From NCBI RefSeq assembly GCF_014058425.1, contig NZ_CP049366.1:1860001-1924000 (forward strand): a stretch of 64,000 nucleotides of DNA, written 5' to 3'. This stretch comes from Companilactobacillus pabuli. GTDB lineage: Bacteria > Bacillota > Bacilli > Lactobacillales > Lactobacillaceae. A program made the position numbers and the translations under genes. The notes below the pieces were generated by a model. It was given only the letters and a program-made list of their open reading frames with translations. It ran no database searches and was not told the DNA's origin. Below, piece after piece: positions 8,043-15,940 of this stretch (its first letter is position 1; each line of letters starts with the position of its first letter).

Positions 8043-10404
8043 CTGAAACTCCTTTCCAAAACTTATCCACAGCTTGTTGTAGTTGCTTTACTGAATTTAA
8101 ATTCTGTCGATTTTGCCAATGATTAGGGAAAAGCTGTGTATAACGAAAACTAGCAAAACGCTGATCCAACAACAAAATAATTCCCTTGTCGTGACTACTG
8201 CGAATCAATCTTCCAGCAGCTTGCAAAACATTATTCATACCGGGCATCTGATAAGCATATTCAAAACCATGTCCATTTTCCTGATCATAATAATCACGTA
8301 TCAGATTATTCTCTGCACTAAGTCCAGGTAATCCCACGCTGACAACGGCAACACCTATTAATTTATTACCTCGTAAATCGATACCTTCCGAAAAAATTCC
8401 ACCAAGAACGCAAAATCCTAATAATGTATGATCAGGATTATCCTGAAATTTATTTAAGAATTCATCACGAGCCACATTATTCATTGCACTTGTCTGTGTA
8501 ACTGTTAGAATTTCTGGATATTCTTCCTCAAAACGCTCTTCAATCTGCTTTAAATAGCCATACGAAGGGAAAAAACATAAGTAATTACCTTTTTTACCGC
8601 TAATCAAAGTATGTAAACTTTCAACGATATCATCTTGACTAAAAGGACGTTGTCGATAAGTTGTTTGAATGTACCGTGTGACCATAATAACTTGATTTTG
8701 TGCAGGAAAAGGAGACGGTAATTGATATGCCAAACTGTTTTCTTTGCCACCTAAAACGCTTTGATAATAGTCCATTGGCGATAACGTAGCTGAAAAAAAC
8801 ACTGCTCCTAACCCTAAATCTAACGACTTATCTAAGAAGTGGCTAGGATCTAAGCATAACTGTTTAACAATTAGATTTTTATCTTCAATCACGATTCTTG
8901 TCTTATAAGTATCGTCATATAACGCTCCGATTTTGACAAACGTTAAACTATCGAAGAAGTAATCTTTGGCACTCTCGAGAAAATCCGACGGCTGTTGGTC
9001 TGCTATCCAATCAGTCATAAAGTCATTAAATTTACTCAAAGTATTCAATAGTTTATCTGGGACATCAGAAGTAATTCTTTCAGTTAAATCGTCTTCTTTT
9101 AGGACTTTCTTCATCTGATTGAATACTCGCCGAACTTTCTTTATTTGTTTTTGAAAATCAGCGCTTGGTTGCGTATTGATCTTCTTGGCTGCTTTTAACA
9201 AACTAGCAATTTTTTGATCACTGATTTGAGCTGAATACATCGATCGAGAACGACTGACTAGATTATGTGCCTCATCAATTAAGAAGAAATTATCAGTATC
9301 TTTTTCAATAAAGAAACGTTGTAAATAAACTAACGGATCGAATAAATAATTGTAATCACAAATAATCACATCACAAAATAACGAAGCATCTAGTGAAAAT
9401 TCAAAGGGGTCAACTTGGTGCTTCTTAGCGTATTTTTCAATTACTTCACGGGTAATACTGTCTTCATTAGTCAATAAGTCTGACAAAGCTGGTTTTAAAC
9501 GATCATAATAGCCAATCATATAAGGATCTTTATCTGGTGGAACATCTTGTTCAGGAAAACGAATCTTGTCTTTCGCTGTCAACGTAATACTCTTTAATTT
9601 CAGTCCCTTACTGGCCATCAAATCAATTGCTTCTTCAGCGACTCTTCTGGTGCTCTGCTTAGCTGTTAAATAAAATAGTCGCTGAATTTTTTCTTCTCCC
9701 ATCGCTTTAATAGCCGGAAACAACGTTGAAATCGTCTTTCCAGTACCCGTCGGTGCTTCAACGAATAATCTGGTTTCATATAAAATCGTCTTATAAACTG
9801 CTGCCGCTAATTCATGTTGACCAGTTCGAAATTGTGGAAAGGGAAATTGTAATTTTTTAATTGAAGTATTGCGTTCTTTTCGTAAATTAGCGCGCAAAAC
9901 TAACCAATACTCATATTCATTGATTAAATCCTTAAAAAATTTGTTTAAATCATCACGACTATAAACTTGTTCATCCGTCATAATCTTTTCGGTACTAACT
10001 TGGAAATACGTTAACCTTAAAGTCACGTGATCAAATCGTGGATAATCCTTTAAAATCAAGTAACCATAGACCTTGACCTGTCCCCAATACAATTCCAAGG
10101 TATTATCGCTTAATTCTTCAAATGGTTGATCAGAAGTTTTAATTTCTTCAATCAGAGCATTCTTATCAGTGATTTTTAAACCATCGGCACGACCTGATAT
10201 CAAATATTCGTTATCATTCATCGTCACTTCAGTTTTTAAATAGACTTCACTCTGATAATCTGGATCCTTACTACGCTTTTTTTGCAAACGACGGTGAATT
10301 CGTGCACCATTCAAGGCTGTATTTTGACTATTTTTAGTCTCATTTAAATCACCACTGCGCAAGACGAATTCTACTAATTGCCGAATTCCAATTTTAGTCG
10401 CCAT
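8032..10404 (-). CDS. Nuclease-helicase: RecB/Cas4-like nuclease domain fused to DinG/XPD-type helicase
   Basis: 790 aa. Residues 20-125 carry a RecB-like nuclease pattern: His37, Asp74 (SGRADGL), Glu87-Ile-Lys89 and a QxxxY element (Gln109-Tyr113). The superfamily 2 helicase part has Walker A GTGKT (220-224), DEAH (377-380), GIFSEGIDLRG and QAAGRLIRS (motif VI). This layout matches the XPD/DinG-like helicases of firmicutes with an N-terminal nuclease. The Fe-S cysteines expected between motifs Ia and II are absent: the matching places read KDKIRF, DKDPY and VDPFEF. Heads an overlapping operon with two downstream genes. Likely role: processing of recombination or replication intermediates, or defence. 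Confidence 0.85.
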   Translation of the reverse strand: MATKIGIRQLVEFVLRSGDLNETKNSQNTALNGARIHRRLQKKRSKDPDYQSEVYLKTEVTMNDNEYLISGRADGLKITDKNALIEEIKTSDQPFEELSDNTLELYWGQVKVYGYLILKDYPRFDHVTLRLTYFQVSTEKIMTDEQVYSRDDLNKFFKDLINEYEYWLVLRANLRKERNTSIKKLQFPFPQFRTGQHELAAAVYKTILYETRLFVEAPTGTGKTISTLFPAIKAMGEEKIQRLFYLTAKQSTRRVAEEAIDLMASKGLKLKSITLTAKDKIRFPEQDVPPDKDPYMIGYYDRLKPALSDLLTNEDSITREVIEKYAKKHQVDPFEFSLDASLFCDVIICDYNYLFDPLVYLQRFFIEKDTDNFFLIDEAHNLVSRSRSMYSAQISDQKIASLLKAAKKINTQPSADFQKQIKKVRRVFNQMKKVLKEDDLTERITSDVPDKLLNTLSKFNDFMTDWIADQQPSDFLESAKDYFFDSLTFVKIGALYDDTYKTRIVIEDKNLIVKQLCLDPSHFLDKSLDLGLGAVFFSATLSPMDYYQSVLGGKENSLAYQLPSPFPAQNQVIMVTRYIQTTYRQRPFSQDDIVESLHTLISGKKGNYLCFFPSYGYLKQIEERFEEEYPEILTVTQTSAMNNVARDEFLNKFQDNPDHTLLGFCVLGGIFSEGIDLRGNKLIGVAVVSVGLPGLSAENNLIRDYYDQENGHGFEYAYQMPGMNNVLQAAGRLIRSSHDKGIILLLDQRFASFRYTQLFPNHWQNRQNLNSVKQLQQAVDKFWKGVSDED

Positions 10405-10562
10405 ACTTTCCCACCTCGTAATTGTTAATTAACATTGTAAAACATACGTTCTGTTTTGTCTTTATTATCCTAATTTAAATACTCATAAAATTTTAGTTAA
10501 ATTTCGTCGTCCGTCGTCTGCTATTTTTATTCCCAATAATTAAGACACAAAGAATAAAGCCA

Positions 10563-10734
10563 CTATCTAGTCCGGAATAGCAAAGAAAATTGGCTCAGTA
10601 GTGAAATTATTCTTAGCAACTTGTTGCTTAGAATAAGGCCGAGCTTGAAGACTTTGCCCGTTTTTGGTCTTAGCAAAGGCTCCAAGTCGTGCCCACTACG
10701 TTCCAGCCAAATTTTCTTTGCTATGGAGGACGGC
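10563..10734 (-). repeat. Structured interspersed repeat, copy B
   Basis: Reverse-oriented copy, the same as copy A (5097) across the core. It occupies the divergent gap between the nuclease-helicase and the TetR gene. The inner hairpin 1 stem is of the CTTGGAG/CTTCAAG subtype. The rest of the ~430 bp gap is AT-rich and shows no gene. Confidence 0.95.
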
Positions 10735-10834
10735 ATATTACACCAATCAACATAAAAAAAGAACCAAATTTCCTGTGTACTTTTATTTAAAAAATTATAT
10801 AATTGAATTCACTTGAGAATATTTGGGGGATACG

Positions 10835-11386
10835 ATGCCTACAACTGAAGAAACTCTAGCTTTGTCATTATGTGATATTTTAAAGAGAAAACCAGTCGAT
10901 AAAATTACCGTTAAGGATATCGTGACTGAATGCAACTTAACTCGACAAACTTTTTATAACCACTTTTCTGATATTTATGAACTAGTAGAATATGCAGCTT
11001 GTACCAACGCCCGAAAAATTCTGGATAAAACTGCCAGTTATGATAAGTGGCAATGTGGTTTCTACGCCGTTATGACGATTATGCAAAACAACAAAACCAT
11101 CGTCAAAAACGCCTATCAATCTAATTATCGTGACTTGATGGAAAAATACATCTTCAAGGTTATTTATAGCTACGTAATCGATATTGTAGAAAAAGTGGCT
11201 GAAGATATGATCGTTGAACAAAAGCATAAAGATTTCATCGCCCACTTCTACACATTAGCCTTATTAGCTCTAATTCATGAATGGGTTCAAAATGACCTTA
11301 AAGAAGACCCTAAAGAAATCGTTCAACAAGTTGCTACATTAGTTCAAGGTGATTTCAAAAACGACCTACAAAAATATGCCAAATAA
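10835..11386 (+). CDS. TetR/AcrR family transcriptional regulator
   Basis: 183 aa from the ATG at 10835, with GGGGGA 4 nt upstream; an in-frame TTG at 10823 is less likely. The N-terminal helix-turn-helix (KITVKDIVTECNLTRQTFYNHFSDIYELV, shown here in part as TVKDIVTECN and RQTFYNHF) is typical of TetR proteins; the C-terminal part resembles the DhaS-like ligand-binding domain. No adjacent co-directional target is present; the target may be elsewhere or autoregulatory. Followed by a compact terminator. Confidence 0.88.
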   Translation: MPTTEETLALSLCDILKRKPVDKITVKDIVTECNLTRQTFYNHFSDIYELVEYAACTNARKILDKTASYDKWQCGFYAVMTIMQNNKTIVKNAYQSNYRDLMEKYIFKVIYSYVIDIVEKVAEDMIVEQKHKDFIAHFYTLALLALIHEWVQNDLKEDPKEIVQQVATLVQGDFKNDLQKYAK

Positions 11387-11388
11387 AA

Positions 11389-11418
11389 AATCGTCGATTA
11401 ATTTCGACGATTTTTTTG
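11389..11418. terminator. Bidirectional terminator between TetR and RlmA-type genes
   Basis: ATCGTCGA and TCGACGAT pair around a short loop and run into seven T on the plus strand and six on the minus strand. It overlaps the stop codon of the minus-strand methyltransferase. Confidence 0.85.
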
Positions 11419-12237
11419 TTGTCCGACTAAAATAGTTGAACCAACTGTAATGTTTTTAACTTGTGACCAATCAATTTTTGATTTATCGACGTTGAATAAA
11501 AGTGGCGTCATATTGATAAACGCCGTTCTAACTTCTTCTGTCACTGGATAAGTTTCCGTAGCATCTATTTGATCAATCAATTCATAATGTTCTTCAAAAT
11601 AATCTAGAACTTTTTTATTCGAATACTCTGCTTGTTGCAACTGGTCCTTTGCTACTTGGCGCAGCTCCTGAACGTGAAATTGATTGGGAATAACTTTTAA
11701 AACATAGCCAGCATCTAAAATACGATTGAACTCCGCATAATTAGCTGGCGAAAAGACATCAATGATACCCTTGACCGTATTATCTTGAATTGGTAAATGA
11801 GCCAAATCACCCACAAACCACTTCACCGGCGTATTAATACCTTTAGCTGCCAATTGAATTGAATCTTTAGAAATATCGAAAGCCAAAACATCCTTAATCC
11901 CCGCTTGAGCAATTTTTTTAGCATAATAACCTTCGCCACAGCCAACGTCTAAAATGCTTTCTAAATGTAATTTTTTAATCAATTCAACTAACTTATTAGC
12001 GATATGATCATACATGCCATGTTCCAAAATTAAATGACGATTTTCAAAAGAATCGCGATCATAATTTTTGGATGCCTTATTATTTAAAACAAAGTCAACA
12101 AATCCTTTTTTAGAAATGTCGAAACAATGGTCATTACTACAAAACAGACTATTGCCAACTAATTTTAGTTCTTTTCCACAGATTGGACATTGAAAGAAAT
12201 CTTGACTGTTACTAAATTTTTGAATCTTATCATTCAT
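11398..12237 (-). CDS. 23S rRNA (guanine-N1)-methyltransferase, RlmA family
   Basis: 279 aa. A zinc-binding cluster Cys17, Cys20, Cys33 and His37 has the spacing of RlmA proteins; the SAM-binding motif LDVGCGEGYYA lies near residue 97. Family members methylate N1 of G745 or G748 in 23S rRNA helix 35; the Gram-positive RlmA-II/TlrB subgroup targets G748 and can influence tylosin sensitivity. Which guanine is modified here is inferred from taxonomy only. Starts 9 bp after the SRAP gene, so both are probably cotranscribed. Confidence 0.85.
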   Translation of the reverse strand: MNDKIQKFSNSQDFFQCPICGKELKLVGNSLFCSNDHCFDISKKGFVDFVLNNKASKNYDRDSFENRHLILEHGMYDHIANKLVELIKKLHLESILDVGCGEGYYAKKIAQAGIKDVLAFDISKDSIQLAAKGINTPVKWFVGDLAHLPIQDNTVKGIIDVFSPANYAEFNRILDAGYVLKVIPNQFHVQELRQVAKDQLQQAEYSNKKVLDYFEEHYELIDQIDATETYPVTEEVRTAFINMTPLLFNVDKSKIDWSQVKNITVGSTILVGQQKNRRN

Positions 12238-12246
12238 AATAAATAC

Positions 12247-12813
12247 CTATTTTTCTGCTTGTGAGTACAATTGTGGCATTGCCGTATCCAAAAAGTTTTT
12301 AGCAAAGTCATCGTTATAAATCCAAGCATTGATTTGATTTTTTTGTAAGATCAATGGCATTCGATCGTGAACAGGTACCATTGATTCGTTGGGTGCCGTT
12401 GTAAATAAGATGCTTTGAGCTACATTGTCAAAGTAGTTGTAACAACCAGCGATAAAAAGCGTCTGAGGATCATTAGAGAAATTAAATTTATATTTTTGTT
12501 TGGCTTTATTCCATTCAAAAAAACCTGTGGTTGGATAAACACAACGCCGTTTTAAAAATGAATCTGCGAACATCGGTTTTTGTTGCACCGTTTCACTACG
12601 GGCATTGATCAGTGATTGACCAGTTTTAAAGCCCGGAAAGCCCCACTTCATACCGACAACTTGAACTTGACGATTTCCAGCAATAATCAAAGCTGTCTCA
12701 TCGGTCGGAAAAACTTCACCCGTTTTAGGATTGAAGCCAGCATTCTTTGCTAACTGATAAATTCGTTTTATTTCAGGATTTTGATCAGGTTCAAACAAAA
12801 ATCGTCCACACAT
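12247..12813 (-). CDS. SOS response-associated peptidase (SRAP/YedK-HMCES family)
   Basis: 188 aa. Begins MCGRF, exposing the catalytic Cys2 after Met removal; INARSET, PTTGFFEW (Glu) and VPVHDRMP (His) are the conserved active-site motifs. The family forms a thiazolidine crosslink with abasic sites in single-stranded DNA and protects them. Slightly shorter than E. coli YedK but with all motifs. Upstream of the RlmA-type gene in a two-gene operon. Confidence 0.93.
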   Translation of the reverse strand: MCGRFLFEPDQNPEIKRIYQLAKNAGFNPKTGEVFPTDETALIIAGNRQVQVVGMKWGFPGFKTGQSLINARSETVQQKPMFADSFLKRRCVYPTTGFFEWNKAKQKYKFNFSNDPQTLFIAGCYNYFDNVAQSILFTTAPNESMVPVHDRMPLILQKNQINAWIYNDDFAKNFLDTAMPQLYSQAEK

Positions 12814-12827
12814 ATTTTTCCTCCAAC

Positions 12828-12857
12828 AAAAAACTAGAACATTTCTGCTCTAGTTTA
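12828..12857 (-). terminator. Terminator after DUF805 gene
   Basis: On the minus strand AAACTAGA and TCTAGTTT enclose a 10-nt loop followed by T6. Ends the crcB-crcB-DUF805 unit. Confidence 0.8.
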
Positions 12858-12865
12858 ACAAAGTT

Positions 12866-13288
12866 TTAGATTGTTTTGGGAAAACGATTGCCTAGATTCC
12901 GTTGTGGCAAGCACAATAACACTATCAAAGCAATAGCTCCAACGAATGGAACTACTCCTAACAACACCCACCAACCGCGCATTTTTCGGTCATGTAAACG
13001 TCTAATAATGGCAGTAAAGACAGCAATCCAATAGTAACCCATCGTTATAGCCAGCACTACGCCAATGATTGAACTCCAATAATAATCCATTACCGGCATT
13101 TTAGTTAGAATAAATGTTAATAATGCCACAATGACATAAGCTACAATACTAAAGCCTAAATAGCCCCACCAGAAATCCTTGCGACTCATTCTTTTAGCAC
13201 CAACAAAGAGATCTTGAAAATATAATTTAGTTGAAGAAATAATTCCTGGTCGAAAGCTTTCATTCCAAATTGGTTCTTTTATCTGCAT
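12866..13288 (-). CDS. DUF805 family membrane protein
   Basis: 140 aa from the ATG at 13288, where TAGGAGAT lies just upstream; a much longer frame to 13444 overlaps the crcB gene and is not credible. DUF805 signs: SRKDFWWGYLGF near residue 30, three to four hydrophobic helices, and RRLHDRKMRGWWVLL near residue 95 followed by a final helix. Function is unknown. It lies 11 bp after the second crcB gene and is likely cotranscribed with the fluoride exporter pair. Confidence 0.85.
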   Translation of the reverse strand: MQIKEPIWNESFRPGIISSTKLYFQDLFVGAKRMSRKDFWWGYLGFSIVAYVIVALLTFILTKMPVMDYYWSSIIGVVLAITMGYYWIAVFTAIIRRLHDRKMRGWWVLLGVVPFVGAIALIVLLCLPQRNLGNRFPKTI

Positions 13289-13299
13289 AAAAAAATCTC

Positions 13300-13638
13300 C
13301 TATACGTGTATTCCTATGACAAATCCTAGGATACCAAAAATATAAGTCAAACTGAAATAAAGAAAACAGCGAACGAAGCGTCGTTGAAACCATAGTTGAC
13401 TCAATTCCATGTTCAAGGTTCCAAAGGTAGTAAAACCACCACAAAAACCAGTTCCTAACAATAATAAAGCAGCGTTATGAATTTGTGCAGTGAAGATACC
13501 TAATAATAACGCTCCAAAAATATTTATCAACAATGTTATTACTGGAAAATCAATTTTTATTTTACTTTGTAAGAGTGTCAATTCATTTCTTAAAATTGCG
13601 CCAACACTTGCACCTAGACCAACAATTAAAAAATTCAT
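13300..13638 (-). CDS. crcB: CrcB/Fluc fluoride channel subunit 2
   Basis: 112 aa from the ATG at 13638 (GGGAG upstream). Four hydrophobic helices with GASVGAILRNEL, LLINIFGALLLG and GGFTTFGTL match the CrcB/Fluc signature of small dual-topology fluoride exporters. The usual TTFS is TTFG here. Its start codon overlaps the stop of the first crcB gene (TAATG), so the two are translationally coupled and probably form a heteromeric channel with antiparallel subunits, as in other firmicutes with paired crcB genes. Confidence 0.9.
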   Translation of the reverse strand: MNFLIVGLGASVGAILRNELTLLQSKIKIDFPVITLLINIFGALLLGIFTAQIHNAALLLLGTGFCGGFTTFGTLNMELSQLWFQRRFVRCFLYFSLTYIFGILGFVIGIHV

Positions 13639-14051
13639 TAGTTTCGCTCCCTTTTGGCATAATCGATGAATGCTCGACTGGCAGCCCAATAATTACCGAG
13701 TAGCGCTACAACAAAGCCACCAACAATCGTTACAAACAAGTAAATCGCCAATAAAAACCAACTACCATTTTGGTACAATCGATAACTATCGGCTATAAAG
13801 GTTGAAAAGGTCGTATAAGAGCCTAATAAACCTGTACTCAAGGTCAAAATTGTTTTCGGTGATAAATTATATCTGTCTTGCAAGTAATGAATCAAAAAAG
13901 GCATGAAGAATGCACCTGTTAAATTGGCTATCAAAGTTCCCCAAGGAAAACCGTTGGATGCCTTAAAAATCAAACTTTCTAGATAACGCAAATCACTACC
14001 GATAAAAGCTCCTAACAATACCAATAAAAATATTTTTCCACGTTCTTTCAC
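13638..14051 (-). CDS. crcB: CrcB/Fluc fluoride channel subunit 1
   Basis: 137 aa. Start placed at GTG 14051, 7 nt after AGGAG; a TTG one codon earlier is the alternative. Motifs GAFIGSDLRYLES, GTLIANLTGAFF and GSYTTFSTF are those of CrcB/Fluc fluoride channels, with four membrane helices. Paired with subunit 2 downstream. The short leader between the upstream terminator and this gene has no room for a fluoride riboswitch, and none was recognised. Confidence 0.9.
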   Translation of the reverse strand: MKERGKIFLLVLLGAFIGSDLRYLESLIFKASNGFPWGTLIANLTGAFFMPFLIHYLQDRYNLSPKTILTLSTGLLGSYTTFSTFIADSYRLYQNGSWFLLAIYLFVTIVGGFVVALLGNYWAASRAFIDYAKRERN

Positions 14052-14075
14052 CAAAAAACTCCTTACAAAAAAAGA

Positions 14076-14100
14076 AAAAACTTGCCAACGACAAGTTTTT
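14076..14100 (-). terminator. Terminator after 6-phosphogluconate dehydrogenase
   Basis: ACTTGTC/G-rich hairpin: ACTTG and CAAGT arms with a short loop and T6 on the minus strand, directly downstream of the stop codon at 14107. Confidence 0.8.
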
Positions 14101-14106
14101 CATTAA

Positions 14107-15030
14107 TTATTTTTTATCTTTATTTCCGTTATTATTTATTTCAACAACGTGTCCACCAAATTCGTTACGTAAGGCCGCTACGACTTTACCAGTGAATGTA
14201 TCATCCTCTAATGAACGATAACGCATCATCAATGAAGCTCCAATTACAGGTGTTGGAACTTGCAATCTTAAAGCTTCTTCAACTGTCCATTTACCCTCAC
14301 CAGAAGAATGCATTACACCTTTAATTTCGTCTAAGTCTGGATCCTTTGAAAAGGCTGATTGTGTCAATTCCATCAACCAACTACGAACAACTGAACCATG
14401 TTGCCAAACATTAGCCACCGCTTCATTGTCATAATCGAATTCACTATGTTTCAAAACATCGAAGCCTTCGGCGATAGCTTGCATCATACCGTATTCAATA
14501 CCGTTATGAACCATCTTCAAGTAATGACCGCTACCAGCTCTTCCAGTGTATAAGTAACCATCAGTTTGTGCAATTCCTTTGAAAATAGGCTCGATATATT
14601 CAAAAGCTTTTTCATCATCTCCACCGATCATGAAATTACCATCACGGTTTGCACCACTCATACCGCCTGATGTACCAACATCGAAGAACTTAATGTTTTT
14701 ATCAGTTAGGATTTTATTGTGTCGCAATGAATCTTTGTAAAATGAATTTCCACCGTCAATCACGATATCATTTTCATCCAAAATTTCGCTCAAGGTATCG
14801 ATTGTTGTATTAGTTGGGTCCCCCGCTGGTAACATTACCCAAACAATACGTGGTGCATCCAAAGCCAAAACCGCATCTTTAAGGCTTTTTTCAACACGTG
14901 CACCCAAAGTTGAAGCATCGTTTCTGGCACCATCATTTAAATCAAAAGCAACTACTTCATTACCGTTACGAATCAAATTCTCGGTTAAATTGATTCCCAT
15001 CTTACCGAGTCCAATCATTGCTAATTTCAA
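14107..15030 (-). CDS. gnd: 6-phosphogluconate dehydrogenase (decarboxylating), short NAD-type
   Basis: 307 aa, the length of the short GntZ/YqeC-type enzymes rather than the ~470 aa classical Gnd. Rossmann motif GLGKMGINL, then DGGNSFYKDS, DVGTSGGMSGANRDG and the catalytic Lys-His-Asn region KMVHNGIEYGMM. Converts 6-phosphogluconate to ribulose-5-phosphate with CO2 release; the short form usually prefers NAD. Monocistronic between terminators. Key in pentose phosphate metabolism. Confidence 0.9.
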   Translation of the reverse strand: MKLAMIGLGKMGINLTENLIRNGNEVVAFDLNDGARNDASTLGARVEKSLKDAVLALDAPRIVWVMLPAGDPTNTTIDTLSEILDENDIVIDGGNSFYKDSLRHNKILTDKNIKFFDVGTSGGMSGANRDGNFMIGGDDEKAFEYIEPIFKGIAQTDGYLYTGRAGSGHYLKMVHNGIEYGMMQAIAEGFDVLKHSEFDYDNEAVANVWQHGSVVRSWLMELTQSAFSKDPDLDEIKGVMHSSGEGKWTVEEALRLQVPTPVIGASLMMRYRSLEDDTFTGKVVAALRNEFGGHVVEINNNGNKDKK

Positions 15031-15070
15031 AATTAATCCTCCTAAGTTGTTATCACAAGTTCTAATTATA

Positions 15071-15107
15071 CATAAAAAAGCCGCACCAAAATCAACATTT
15101 TGGTACG
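15071..15107 (-). terminator. Terminator after the MerR-like coiled-coil gene
   Basis: On the minus strand GTACCAAAAT and ATTTTGGTGC enclose a 4-nt loop, followed by GGC and T6. Confidence 0.75.
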
Positions 15108-15151
15108 ACCCGATTGCTTAAGAGGTTGATATCATAAGGTTTATTGGTTGA

Positions 15152-15712
15152 TTAGCCCATGAACTTGTTCCACCAATGACCTTTCTTGTCATCATTAACC
15201 TTTTCGTTTACACGTTCTTTGATGTTTTCATCTTTTTTCGTGTCATTATTTTCAACTTTTTCTTCAGCTTGTTGCTTCAAAGTATCCAACTCAACTTGGA
15301 GTTGTTCTTTTGATTTTTGAGCATCATTTAACTCTTGTTGTAATTCTTTAATAGTTAATTCACGCTTCTTATTTTCTGATTCTAATTTAGCAACAGTTTT
15401 TTGCAAATCTGCAATTTCATCGTTTTGTTTAGTGTCAGTAGGTTCTTTGGCATCGGCAGCAGGATAAATTTGTGCAGCTGAAGTTTCTAGAGTCATCTTT
15501 GGTCCATGACTTAGTTTGACCATTTCTTTAAAATCTTCAATATTTTTCTGAGTGTAGAGACGATTATTCTGACTATTACGCTCAAAGTATTTACTATTGG
15601 CAGTAGTCTTTTCGACTATCAAAGAATATTTACGTAGCGTTGCAACGCTGATCCCCAAGTCCTTTGCGGCTTGTGCAGGAGTTAATAGGTTGTTAGTTTT
15701 TACTTTACTCAA
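15152..15712 (-). CDS. MerR-like helix-turn-helix protein with coiled coil (RacA-like layout)
   Basis: 186 aa. Residues 9-70 form a MerR-type winged helix (LLTPAQAAKDLGISVATLRKY, in part; then NRLYTQKNIEDFKEM). Residues 100-155 are a heptad-rich coiled coil (KTVAKLESENKKRELTIKEL), and the tail is lysine-rich ending GHWWNKFMG, which could contact membrane or a partner. The layout resembles RacA-type chromosome-anchoring proteins and plasmid/phage DUF536 proteins, but no specific function is assigned. Single gene with its own terminator. Confidence 0.7.
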   Translation of the reverse strand: MSKVKTNNLLTPAQAAKDLGISVATLRKYSLIVEKTTANSKYFERNSQNNRLYTQKNIEDFKEMVKLSHGPKMTLETSAAQIYPAADAKEPTDTKQNDEIADLQKTVAKLESENKKRELTIKELQQELNDAQKSKEQLQVELDTLKQQAEEKVENNDTKKDENIKERVNEKVNDDKKGHWWNKFMG

Positions 15713-15940
15713 AAGGATTCCCCCAAGGTTGTTTCATTCTCTTCATTATAAAAATAATGATTGTTAAGTTCAACTACAAAATTCATAACGAACTCAAAAT
15801 AAAATTGTCCTAGCTATATTTTAACCACTAAATTGGATATACTGAAGATGAAAAGATAAAATATTTACTCTTTGCCGACACAGTCGGTTTTTCTTTGGTG
15901 TATAATTCGATTTACAGGAAATAGAAGGGGAAATAATATA

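Noticed and set aside
13289-13444. N-terminal extension of the DUF805 protein
   Set aside because: It would overlap crcB extensively; the ATG at 13288 has a clear ribosome site and gives the usual family length.
14052-14075. Fluoride riboswitch before the crcB pair
   Set aside because: Only about 25 nt separate the upstream terminator from the start codon, too short for the aptamer.
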